From the NCBI RefSeq assembly GCF_012911845.1, contig NZ_JAAXCU010000040.1, forward strand, positions 1 to 50,730: a stretch of 50,730 nt of DNA, written 5' to 3'. Shown piece after piece: positions 36,310 through 43,501 of the stretch (positions are counted from its first letter, which is position 1; the number at the start of each line of letters is the position of its first letter). The notes under the pieces were generated by a model that was not told where the DNA came from, did no database searches, and worked only from the letters and a program-made list of their open reading frames with translations. This DNA comes from Bacillus sp. RO2. GTDB lineage: Bacteria; Bacillota; Bacilli; Bacillales; Bacillaceae_I. The translations under genes and the position numbers were made by a program.

Positions 36310-36335
36310 CATTCCTCTTCCACAATTTTTAAAAC
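36310..36335 (-). promoter_or_regulatory. Possible sigma-B promoter of csbD
   Basis: Minus-strand GTTTTA, a 14-bp spacer and GGAATG about 55 bp before csbD. The -10 deviates from GGGTAT. It is proposed because csbD is sigma-B-dependent elsewhere. Confidence 0.4.
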
Positions 36336-36408
36336 CTAATTATTGGCACAAACTCTTTTTCCAATCTTTGGAATAATCAACTCTAATAAAATCAATAAAA
36401 AATTATTG

Positions 36409-36434
36409 GTTTAACATTTTTCACGCTAGGGAAT
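36409..36434 (+). promoter_or_regulatory. Sigma-B promoter of the small membrane protein pair
   Basis: GTTTAA, a 14-bp spacer and GGGAAT, a strong sigma-B match, 56 bp before the first small membrane protein gene. Confidence 0.85.
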
Positions 36435-36490
36435 TACCTTCTGTGTAGACGTTGAAAAAAAATTCCAAAACAATAGAGGAGGAAAATCAC

Positions 36491-36640
36491 ATGTTATGGA
36501 CAATCTTTGTTGTACTTTTAGTTCTATGGTTACTTGGTTTCGCGATGGAAATTGGCGGAGGACTTATTCACATTCTTCTGGTGTTGGCCGTACTGGCTAT
36601 CGTGTTTAACCTTTTCGGAAAAAGACGTGGCGTCAGGTAA
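36491..36640 (+). CDS. Lmo0937-family small membrane protein, 49 aa
   Basis: Begins MLWTIFVVLLVLWLLGF and has a second hydrophobic stretch (IHILLVLAVLAIVFNLF) ending GKRRGVR: two membrane helices and a basic tail. The family is named after Listeria Lmo0937, whose gene is sigma-B-regulated; function is unknown. ATG 36491 is 8 bp after GAGGAGG; a longer reading from 36452 has no ribosome binding site. Confidence 0.88.
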   Translation: MLWTIFVVLLVLWLLGFAMEIGGGLIHILLVLAVLAIVFNLFGKRRGVR

Positions 36641-36733
36641 CAAATAGCCAATTATTAGTAGGAGTAACAGGAGTGGCTGAAGGGCATACCAAATGTACAG
36701 CTACTATGTCAGATGTTTAGGAGGCATTTCACT

Positions 36734-36880
36734 ATGTTATGGACCATCTTTGCTGTATTACTTATTCTTTGGTTACTTGGATTCTCTTTTGATATCGCAG
36801 GGAACCTCATTCACATTATCCTTGTATTAGCACTAATCGCATTAGTCTTTAACCTATTTACTGGTCGCAGAAGGCCTTAG
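36734..36880 (+). CDS. Second Lmo0937-family small membrane protein, 48 aa
   Basis: A paralogue of the gene 93 bp upstream: MLWTIFAVLLILWLLGFSFD, then IHIILVLALIALVFNLFTGR and RRP at the end. AGGAGG lies 9 bp before the ATG. Two hydrophobic helices and a basic end are conserved, while the loop differs (SFDIAGN versus AMEIGGG). It is a tandem duplication sharing the sigma-B promoter and the downstream terminator. Confidence 0.88.
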   Translation: MLWTIFAVLLILWLLGFSFDIAGNLIHIILVLALIALVFNLFTGRRRP

Positions 36881-36895
36881 GTATAGAAAATAAAG

Positions 36896-36946
36896 AAAAA
36901 AGCTGGAAAGAATCAGTGTTGGTCACTGAAACTTTCCAGCTTTTTT
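36896..36946 (+). terminator. Terminator of the small membrane protein pair
   Basis: AAAAGCTGGAAAG pairs with CTTTCCAGCTTTT, with a CAGTG/CACTG inner stem, followed by TTTT on the plus strand. The A run would also allow use in reverse. Confidence 0.92.
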
Positions 36947-36970
36947 GTGGAAAATTACTCTGAAGCCGCT

Positions 36971-37149
36971 ATTGATCTCCGCAAAAGACTTCGCTTTCCT
37001 AGGGGCTGACGTGAGCCTCCTCGGCTTCGCCTGTGGGGTCTCCACCTAGCGCTATCTCCCTCAGGACAAGGAAGGCTCCGGCAGCGATACATCGCACGAA
37101 GAAAATGCGTAGCATTTTCGAGGAGTCTTCGCCATTTGCTCCAATCATC
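36971..37149. repeat. Dispersed intergenic repeat with nested module (copy A4)
   Basis: Contains ATTGATCTCCGCAAAAGAC, GAGCCTCCTCGGCT, GGGGTCTCCACCTAGCGC and TTTGCTCCAATCATC like A1. Between CAGGA and GGAGTCTTCGCC it holds about 57 bp (CAAGGAAGGCTCCGGCAGCG to GCATTTTCGA) shared with A5 and absent from A1 and A3. It lies between the small-protein terminator and the 3' end of the ynj-like operon, where it may also act as the operon's end structure. Confidence 0.82.
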
Positions 37150-37165
37150 AGCTAGGTTATCTTTT

Positions 37166-37747
37166 CTACTGCAATATTCTTTTTGCTTCGAAGAAACGTT
37201 GGAGGCCGGTGATGATTTCGACTGCCAGGAATAGTAGGGTGGTCCAGAGGACGAAAGCAGGTAGTAGCATCATGAGGGTAAGTAAGATAAAGCCTTCTGT
37301 TCTTTCCGCAAGTCCGGCCTGATAGTAAAAGGACTTCATTCCCTGCTTTTCAGAAACAGCCCCTACAGTTAAAAAGACCGTAATCGAAAAAATGATGGAC
37401 ACGCTTAATAATAATAACGCCCACTGTATTTCCGGGTAGACAAAAGCCACGCCGAGGATAACACTGATCTCGACCAGCCGGTCAAATGTGACATCCATCA
37501 CCGTTCCCCATGGAGAAGATTTGGTCTTGCGGGCCATGGTGCCATCGACCGCATCAAGGAAGCCCGAGATCCACAAAACCAAAACTGCTATGATTGGCAG
37601 ACCAAAATAAAAAAATGCTCCAGATGACACGCCGATACAAAATGAAATGACCGTGACTTGATTTGGTGTCAATCCGAACTTCAACATTTGCTCCGCCGTT
37701 TTTGATATTAATGGCTGTACATATTTTCGGGCATGTGTATCAAGCAT
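37166..37747 (-). CDS. CDP-alcohol phosphatidyltransferase family protein (YnjF-like)
   Basis: A 193-aa membrane enzyme with the full signature D-x2-D-G-x2-A-R-x8-G-x3-D-x3-D (DAVDGTMARKTKSSPWG followed by TVMDVTFD; strict fit MD...D). Hydrophobic segments lie on both sides. It would transfer a phosphatidyl or similar group from a CDP-alcohol; the acceptor is unknown. It closes the ABC operon, as ynjF follows ynjBCD(E) in E. coli. ATG 37747 (MLDTHARKY) has AAGGAAGG 5 bp upstream; an ATG 39 bp earlier overlaps the ATPase gene without such a site. Confidence 0.88.
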   Translation of the reverse strand: MLDTHARKYVQPLISKTAEQMLKFGLTPNQVTVISFCIGVSSGAFFYFGLPIIAVLVLWISGFLDAVDGTMARKTKSSPWGTVMDVTFDRLVEISVILGVAFVYPEIQWALLLLSVSIIFSITVFLTVGAVSEKQGMKSFYYQAGLAERTEGFILLTLMMLLPAFVLWTTLLFLAVEIITGLQRFFEAKRILQ

Positions 37748-37782
37748 AAGAACCTTCCTTTGTATGAGAAGTATTTTCAAAA

Positions 37783-38754
37783 TCAATTTTTAAAATGAAT
37801 AAGATCCTGTTCTTTTTGCACCGTTACCCATACTTGTTGGGATAGGTTTAAATCTTCCGTTGAAGGAAGTGTAAGCTTTTGATTGAGTTCTTCCATCTCT
37901 ATATCATAAAAAAGACTGCCATGTTTTACTTTTTTCTGTACTACTGACCCTTTATATGACTGGTAGCTTGATTCTGAGTGTTCTTTCATTACTTTTAACT
38001 TTTTCGAATGAACAAATGAACTATTACCTATCAGAAGACCATCGGAATAAAATTTTGCGACGAAAGGTGTTGCCGGCTCTTCATACACATCCATCGGTGC
38101 ACCAACCTGTTGGATTATCTGCTCGGCAAATACCACAACCCTATCCCCCATCAACATAGCTTCTTCTATATCATGAGTGATAAAAAGGCTTGCAATACCT
38201 TCTTTTTTCAATAAATTTCGCACCCATAACCGTAATTCGTCCCTTTTCTCATTATCGATACTGCTAAAAGGTTCATCCAAGAGCAAAAGTTGCGGATTAG
38301 TGATTAGTGCCCTAGCCAGGGCAACCCTTTGCTGTTGTCCGCCTGAAAGCTCGTAAGGATAATTTTTTCCGTATCCATCAAGCCCAACTTTCATTAAGAA
38401 ATTGGTAGCCAGTTCTTTTCGCTTGGCTTTTGATCCTTTTCGTTTAAAAGATAAACCAATCATGACATTTTCCAAAACGGTCATATGCGGAAACAAAAGG
38501 GGCTGCTGAAACATCATGACAATGGGACGGTGATTGGCCTGCATGGAGGTGATATCCTTTTGCCCTACTTTGATGGTACCAGCTGAAACGGGTTCCAGCC
38601 CAGCGAGGCACTTCAACAAAGTGGATTTCCCGCTTCCTGAAGGACCAACAACACTAATGATTTCACCTTGATTGATTGTCAAATTCATATGACGGATGAT
38701 ACTTTTCTCTCCATATTTTTTTGATACGTCTTCTATCACTATTTTTTCACTCAA
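37783..38754 (-). CDS. ABC transporter ATPase (YnjD-like)
   Basis: A 323-aa ATP-binding subunit: Walker A GPSGSGKST (35-43), Q-loop FQQPLLFPH, signature LSGGQQQRVALARAL, Walker B LLLLDEPFSSID and the H-loop TH. A C-terminal extension (about 225-323) resembles a short regulatory TOBE-like region. It powers the two permeases next to it. Its ATG overlaps the upstream permease stop by 4 bp. Confidence 0.94.
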   Translation of the reverse strand: MSEKIVIEDVSKKYGEKSIIRHMNLTINQGEIISVVGPSGSGKSTLLKCLAGLEPVSAGTIKVGQKDITSMQANHRPIVMMFQQPLLFPHMTVLENVMIGLSFKRKGSKAKRKELATNFLMKVGLDGYGKNYPYELSGGQQQRVALARALITNPQLLLLDEPFSSIDNEKRDELRLWVRNLLKKEGIASLFITHDIEEAMLMGDRVVVFAEQIIQQVGAPMDVYEEPATPFVAKFYSDGLLIGNSSFVHSKKLKVMKEHSESSYQSYKGSVVQKKVKHGSLFYDIEMEELNQKLTLPSTEDLNLSQQVWVTVQKEQDLIHFKN

Positions 38755-39554
38755 TCTAAGAACACCCTTTTCTGATAAGGAATCACCAGTCGAAACACTA
38801 GTTCAAACCCGATCATCACACAAATAGGAAGCAATGCAAAAACGATGGAAAAACTCGCAATGACTGCTTCGTCCACTGACGTCAGGAACGGAAAATATAA
38901 CATTGCTAAAGTCAATACGTTTCCACCACCAATGATGGACGTGAGCGCATATTGACTTAGGGAAATAACAAAAATCAAAAACACCATACTACGGAAGCTT
39001 GGCAATAATTGCGGCAAGTAAATTCTGTAGAGGATTGCTCCTTTTGTGCCTCCGAGCGAGCTTGCTTGTTCTTCCCACTTCTGTCCAAGTCTTTCAAAAC
39101 CCGATCTTAAAATTTTTATAGAATATGGTACCGTCGGAATGAGGTGAACAAATACGACACCTAGCCACTGATCCGCTAAACCCAATCGTATCATGGTAAT
39201 ATGAATTCCCATCGCCACGGCGAGACTCGGGATGAGGATTGGGAGGAGAAGCACCACTTCAACCAGCGCTTTCCCCCTGAAAGAGTGAAACGCAAGTGCT
39301 CTTGCGGCCGGTACAGCAATGACCAGGTTGAGGAGAATAACGACCACTCCAATCAAAAGCGTCATTCCAATCGCAGAGTAAAAGCGGGCATCATTCAGCA
39401 GGACGGTGAAACCTCTTCCAGAAAAAGAAGTTGGGATGATATCTCCCCACCGCCAACCGTAGGATATACTCTTCACCAGCAATAACAGGACTGGAAGAAA
39501 GAGAACGAACGCAAAAATTATATATAATATGCTCCAGTTTCTATTCCTTCTCAT
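38751..39554 (-). CDS. ABC transporter permease (YnjC C-terminal half-like)
   Basis: A 267-aa inner-membrane permease with about six hydrophobic helices and the EAA loop (EEQASSLGGTKGAILYRIYLP). It pairs with the adjacent permease. In E. coli the two halves are one YnjC protein, whereas here they are separate genes 1 bp apart. Confidence 0.9.
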   Translation of the reverse strand: MRRNRNWSILYIIFAFVLFLPVLLLLVKSISYGWRWGDIIPTSFSGRGFTVLLNDARFYSAIGMTLLIGVVVILLNLVIAVPAARALAFHSFRGKALVEVVLLLPILIPSLAVAMGIHITMIRLGLADQWLGVVFVHLIPTVPYSIKILRSGFERLGQKWEEQASSLGGTKGAILYRIYLPQLLPSFRSMVFLIFVISLSQYALTSIIGGGNVLTLAMLYFPFLTSVDEAVIASFSIVFALLPICVMIGFELVFRLVIPYQKRVFLD

Positions 39555-39555
39555 C

Positions 39556-40422
39556 TTACATCCCGTTTCCTTTCATCATCCTGTACCTTGATCTTGAAAC
39601 CAAACTTAACAAGATGATAAGCATTCCAAAAATTATCGCAGTCACTGTTATCATCACAGCAAATGATTCCGGCCTTTTACTCCAGTCTCCTTGGTAAAAC
39701 CACTCATAGGTAAGGACAGATACCATTTTGGGATAGGTCGTGCCAAGTAAATAAGGCACCTCAAACGCCGCCAAGATAAAGGCAAAAACAATCAGCCCCG
39801 CTTCCATTAGCACTGGAAACAACCATGGCCACTCGACTGTTTTAAACACATGCCATTTATTGCCGCCAAGCGTCTTCACCACATTTGGCAAATCGCGGTT
39901 CAGCTGTGCATAAACAGGGAGGAGCATCAGGACGACAAAGGGAATCTCTTTTAGCGTGTAGGTAATAATGATCCCAATCCCATAGCGGTCATTGGTCAGG
40001 ATCGGAAACTGATCTGGACTATCTATAAGGGACAGTTCATGGAGCAGGGTGGAAAACCACCCCGTCTGAGAAAAAAGCAAAATCATCATATATCCCCAAA
40101 CAAAGTGAGGAAATAACATTGGCAGCCAGACAACGGTTCGTGCCAATTGGTTTTTCAAGGTTTCAAATAGAAATTTTGTGAGTAAAAGTCCCAATATGAG
40201 AGACAACGTCGTGGAAATGAAGGCAATCCGGAGACTATATTTTAACGATTCCAGGAATGCCTCGTTTCCGAATATTTTTTCATATGCCTCCAGCGAAAAT
40301 CCGTTCAAGGTTGTCACACTCTCCTGTGCCGCCATAAAAAGTCCATACACGACAAGGCAGAATGTGAAAAGAAAAGCAGGAAGGAGCGCAAGACTCCAGC
40401 TATTGTTTTTGAACCACTTCAT
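39556..40422 (-). CDS. ABC transporter permease (YnjC N-terminal half-like)
   Basis: A 288-aa permease with six hydrophobic helices; the EAA-type loop is VVKTLGGNKWHVFKTVEWPW. Its start (MKWFKNN) overlaps the end of the substrate-binding gene by 23 bp, indicating coupled translation. Confidence 0.9.
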   Translation of the reverse strand: MKWFKNNSWSLALLPAFLFTFCLVVYGLFMAAQESVTTLNGFSLEAYEKIFGNEAFLESLKYSLRIAFISTTLSLILGLLLTKFLFETLKNQLARTVVWLPMLFPHFVWGYMMILLFSQTGWFSTLLHELSLIDSPDQFPILTNDRYGIGIIITYTLKEIPFVVLMLLPVYAQLNRDLPNVVKTLGGNKWHVFKTVEWPWLFPVLMEAGLIVFAFILAAFEVPYLLGTTYPKMVSVLTYEWFYQGDWSKRPESFAVMITVTAIIFGMLIILLSLVSRSRYRMMKGNGM

Positions 40423-41653
40423 TGACCCAATGCTCCTTCAACCAGTTCACATATTCGGCATCCACTTCCGGTAACAGGCTTTCGCTTAATGTTTCCGGGG
40501 ATAGGACAGATGCTCCTCGATCCATGTTAGCCAGCTTTTCTTGCGCCTCTTCTGGCAGCTTTGTCGGATCCAGTGCCATATTTTCACCCCAATAAGTGGA
40601 TTCGTATTTGGCAAGCTGCGCATCAGGTGACATCAAGAAATCAATGGCCGCCATTGCCCCTGCTTTATTTGGACTGTTAAACGGGATGGCCAGGAAGTGA
40701 GTATTTCCGATAGAACCTGAATCTAACACAAAGGATTTAGTACTTTCAGGGAATACGCCGTCCTTGATAAGACTTTCCGCCCTCGCCTCGTTATACCCCA
40801 TTGTCATCCACACTTCCCCTTGGCTATATAGACGGTCCAGATCCGTTAGAGTTGCCGGGTAAGTTTCCCCTTTTCTCCACAGGGAGGGTTGGATTTCACG
40901 GAGGTAGTTCCAGAGGGCGTCTTCGTGTTCTGCTAAAACCTCTTCATTGTAGCCGTTTTCTAATAATTTCTCCGGTCCGCCCACAGCATCGTACAGGACA
41001 TGTCTTAAGAACGCGTTGCCTGTGAAATCATTGGCGTCAGGATATGTGAACTTACCTGGATTTTCTTTTATCCAACCTTTTAGCTCTTCTAGGTTTGCTG
41101 GTGGGGTCTGCACTTTTTCTTCGTCATAAAGGAAAACAAACTGCACTTTGCCCCATGGTGCCTCCAGTCCTTCTACTTCTGTACCGAAATCGTATTGGAC
41201 GTCAAGGCTTTCGGTGTCGACATAATTTTGGTAGTTAGGCAGTTTTTCACTAAACGGTCCGTAAAGAAGTTCAAACTCCTTGGCATTCTTGAAGTTCTCC
41301 CCGTTTATCCAGATAATGTCGATGGTACCTTCTTCTTTGTTTGCACGCTTTTCCGTAGATAGTTTCTGCAGGATTTCATTCGTATCCATTGGGACTCGCT
41401 CTAGTTCGATGTTATGGGTTTCTTTTAGATTTGGTGCGACCCATTCATCCATGTAGCGGTTGATTCCTTCATCTCCGCCCCACATGAAAATTCGGACCTT
41501 GGTACCGTCAGCAAGGTCAGTTATGTCGCTCCACTCTTTTTCATTTAGTTCTTCGGTGGTGTCGCTGTTGTTTGAGTTTGTGTTCGAGCAGCCAGCTGCG
41601 GCAATTAATAGTACAATCAATAGTGATAATGCCAATAACCTTGTCTTCATCAT
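40400..41653 (-). CDS. ABC substrate-binding lipoprotein (YnjB-like)
   Basis: A 417-aa lipoprotein: signal with lipobox IAAAGC (Cys22), then a periplasmic-binding fold. Segments resembling YnjB are MWGGDEGINRYMDEWVAPNL, DIIWINGENF, APWGKVQFVFLYDEE and FTYPDANDFTGNAFLRHVLY. YnjB proteins are extracellular solute-binding proteins with an unproven substrate. It is the first gene of the operon substrate-binding, permease, permease, ATPase, CDP-alcohol transferase. Two consecutive ATGs make the first residue ambiguous. Confidence 0.9.
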   Translation of the reverse strand: MMKTRLLALSLLIVLLIAAAGCSNTNSNNSDTTEELNEKEWSDITDLADGTKVRIFMWGGDEGINRYMDEWVAPNLKETHNIELERVPMDTNEILQKLSTEKRANKEEGTIDIIWINGENFKNAKEFELLYGPFSEKLPNYQNYVDTESLDVQYDFGTEVEGLEAPWGKVQFVFLYDEEKVQTPPANLEELKGWIKENPGKFTYPDANDFTGNAFLRHVLYDAVGGPEKLLENGYNEEVLAEHEDALWNYLREIQPSLWRKGETYPATLTDLDRLYSQGEVWMTMGYNEARAESLIKDGVFPESTKSFVLDSGSIGNTHFLAIPFNSPNKAGAMAAIDFLMSPDAQLAKYESTYWGENMALDPTKLPEEAQEKLANMDRGASVLSPETLSESLLPEVDAEYVNWLKEHWVNEVVQKQ

Positions 41654-41748
41654 GGGCGTCCCTCTTCTCTCTTTATCGAATCTATCTCTATCTATATATA
41701 TAACACTTTCCTTTTATACTTTAAAATGTTGGTATGTTTGTGGTGGGT

Positions 41749-41769
41749 TTAGGTTCTTTAGGAACCTAA
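41749..41769. repeat. Perfect hairpin upstream of the ynj-like operon
   Basis: TTAGGTTC and GAACCTAA flank a 5-nt loop, about 95 bp before the first gene. It could be a palindromic operator. No polyU follows on either strand beyond a weak CGTTTTT on the plus strand. Confidence 0.55.
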
Positions 41770-41870
41770 CGTTTTTGGTGGAGATTTGGATCACTTTTGG
41801 GGTAACTTTTTGGTGGGAGGGCTGATGGACGAGGGGCAAGCGGAATGATTTTACTTCCATTTTAGACAAA

Positions 41871-42078
41871 TGTCCGAAGATTTTTGTTTTTTGACCGAAG
41901 TTTTGGAGTATTTGACCGAAGTTTTGACAAAAGTGACCGAAGATTTCCGGAATTTGACCGAACGAATTTTTCAGATGACCGAACGTCTCGAAATGTTGAC
42001 CGAACCCCGCAGTGTAAATGTCCGAACCCTAACAATAAACAGGTTAAGTTGTCCAAAGCTCCCACTTAATTGACCGAA
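41871..42078. repeat. 21-bp-phased TGACCGAA array (locus 2)
   Basis: Ten copies of TGACCGAA or TGTCCGAA (one TGTCCAAA) start at 41871, 41892, 41913, 41934, 41955, 41976, 41997, 42019, 42050 and 42071. Steps are 21 six times, then 22, 31 and 21. The motif is the reverse complement of that at locus 1. It lies in the 556-bp gap between ppaC and the ynj-like operon, 64 bp beyond the ppaC terminator. Confidence 0.94.
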
Positions 42079-42141
42079 CGGTTTAAAAGCATCAAAAAAC
42101 ACTTAAAAATCACCTAAAAATCCGTAATTCCCCCCAAAACC

Positions 42142-42186
42142 TAAAAAACGCACAGATCAACTCGCCAAAAGAATCAATCTATGCGT
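42142..42186 (-). terminator. Intrinsic terminator of ppaC
   Basis: Minus-strand ACGCATAGAT pairs with ATCTGTGCGT (one G-U pair) around a 19-nt loop, followed by TTTTTTAGG. It is 24 bp past the ppaC stop. Confidence 0.85.
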
Positions 42187-42209
42187 CCATTTATCCGAAG
42201 AGACCCATC

Positions 42210-43139
42210 TTATTTCGTCAATGCATCCGTCAACACTGGAACAACTTGCTTCTTACGGGATACCACACCCTTTAATAATGCTATGTTGTTTTCAAGTGTT
42301 ACATTGTACGCTTTTTCTACAACTGGCGCCTGGGAACCAAGTGCAAGTGCAACAGAATCATTTTCTAAAATATCCGTCACGACAAGTAAAAACAAATCTA
42401 AGTCCTTGTCCGCAACGTTTGCAGTGATTACTGCTTCCAACTCCTCTTGTTTTGCAAGAACGTCATTTGTGTCAACCGTGTTTACTTGCGCGATTTCCAC
42501 TTTGTAGTTGCCCATTTGGAATTCTTTCGCATCTAAGGAGATAAGCTGTTCTACTGTTTTGTCGCTAAGGTCCGCTCCGGCTTTTAGCATGGCAAGACCG
42601 TACTCTTCTGCATTCACTCCCGCGATTTCAGCTAGTTCTTTTGCAGCTTGTACATCTTGCTCCGTGCAAGTTGGAGATTTGAACAATAGAGAATCAGAAA
42701 TGATGGCAGAAAGCATTAAACCAGCAACTGGCTTAGAGATTTCCACACCATTTTCCTTGTATAGCTTGTTTAGGATTGTTGCAGTGCAACCAACAGGCTC
42801 CGCACGGTAGTATAAAGGATCAGCTGTTTCAAAGTTTGCGATACGATGGTGATCGATTACTTCCAACACGCGAACTTGATCGATGTCACTTACGCTTTGT
42901 TGGCGCTCGTTGTGATCGACTAAGATTACTTCCTTCACTTCATTTGCAACAGTTTCCACTAAACGCGGCACTTCGCTGTTGAATTCTTTTAACGCATATT
43001 CTGTTTCACCGTTTAATTCACCTAAGCGAACAGGCTCTGCGTCCATGCCTAATTGCTTTTTCAACTCTGCATAAGCGATTGCTGAACAGATGGAATCTGT
43101 ATCTGGGTTTTTATGTCCTAGTACTAAAACTTTTGTCAT
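42210..43139 (-). CDS. ppaC: Manganese-dependent inorganic pyrophosphatase (family II)
   Basis: A 309-aa DHH-family pyrophosphatase. Metal-site motifs are [14 protein letters not shown] (8-21), [11 protein letters not shown], and the DHH motif VIDHHRI. The C-terminal DHHA2 domain (about 190-309) contains SRKKQVVP, the substrate-binding RK-type motif. It hydrolyses PPi to drive biosynthesis. AAGGAG lies 7 bp before the ATG. Confidence 0.97.
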   Translation of the reverse strand: MTKVLVLGHKNPDTDSICSAIAYAELKKQLGMDAEPVRLGELNGETEYALKEFNSEVPRLVETVANEVKEVILVDHNERQQSVSDIDQVRVLEVIDHHRIANFETADPLYYRAEPVGCTATILNKLYKENGVEISKPVAGLMLSAIISDSLLFKSPTCTEQDVQAAKELAEIAGVNAEEYGLAMLKAGADLSDKTVEQLISLDAKEFQMGNYKVEIAQVNTVDTNDVLAKQEELEAVITANVADKDLDLFLLVVTDILENDSVALALGSQAPVVEKAYNVTLENNIALLKGVVSRKKQVVPVLTDALTK

Positions 43140-43238
43140 GAGTACTCTCCTTGCGTATATGTTTTATCGAGCTAATTCTACTAACTCTTCCACTTTGTAT
43201 ATTACCTTAAAATATCTTCTGATTCAAAATGAAATTAT

Positions 43239-43267
43239 GTTCCTCTATTAAAGGCAGGAACTTTTTT
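43239..43267 (+). terminator. Terminator-like hairpin without an assigned gene
   Basis: GTTCCT pairs with AGGAAC around an 11-nt loop, followed by TTTTTT on the plus strand. The nearest upstream gene, ppaC, is on the other strand, so no transcript is assigned to it. Apart from this and a promoter candidate, nothing else is seen in the 362-bp gap. Confidence 0.5.
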
Positions 43268-43416
43268 ACTATTTTTTGTATTATGTTTCCGTTAACGAAT
43301 TCTTTCTTCCTTTACATAGACTTAATTTTATGAAAATAGTACCACCTATTTATTCTGACGCTCCCAACAAGAGTAAAACTATTCATTTTAAAAAATCTGA
43401 ATATTCTTATAAGAAT

Positions 43417-43445
43417 TTGAAGCTTGATCCCCTCTTCCTTACTAT
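43417..43445 (+). promoter_or_regulatory. Sigma-A promoter candidate of the LVIVD gene
   Basis: TTGAAG, a 17-bp spacer and TACTAT about 55 bp before the TTG start. Confidence 0.45.
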
Positions 43446-43501
43446 TAATATACGGAATATCTTTAGCTTTCCGAAATACTAGTTTGCTAGGAGGAACAAA
43501 G

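Noticed and set aside
41654-41830. Riboswitch (for example TPP) ahead of the ynj-like ABC operon
   Set aside because: No conserved THI-element words were found; only a simple 8-bp hairpin is present.
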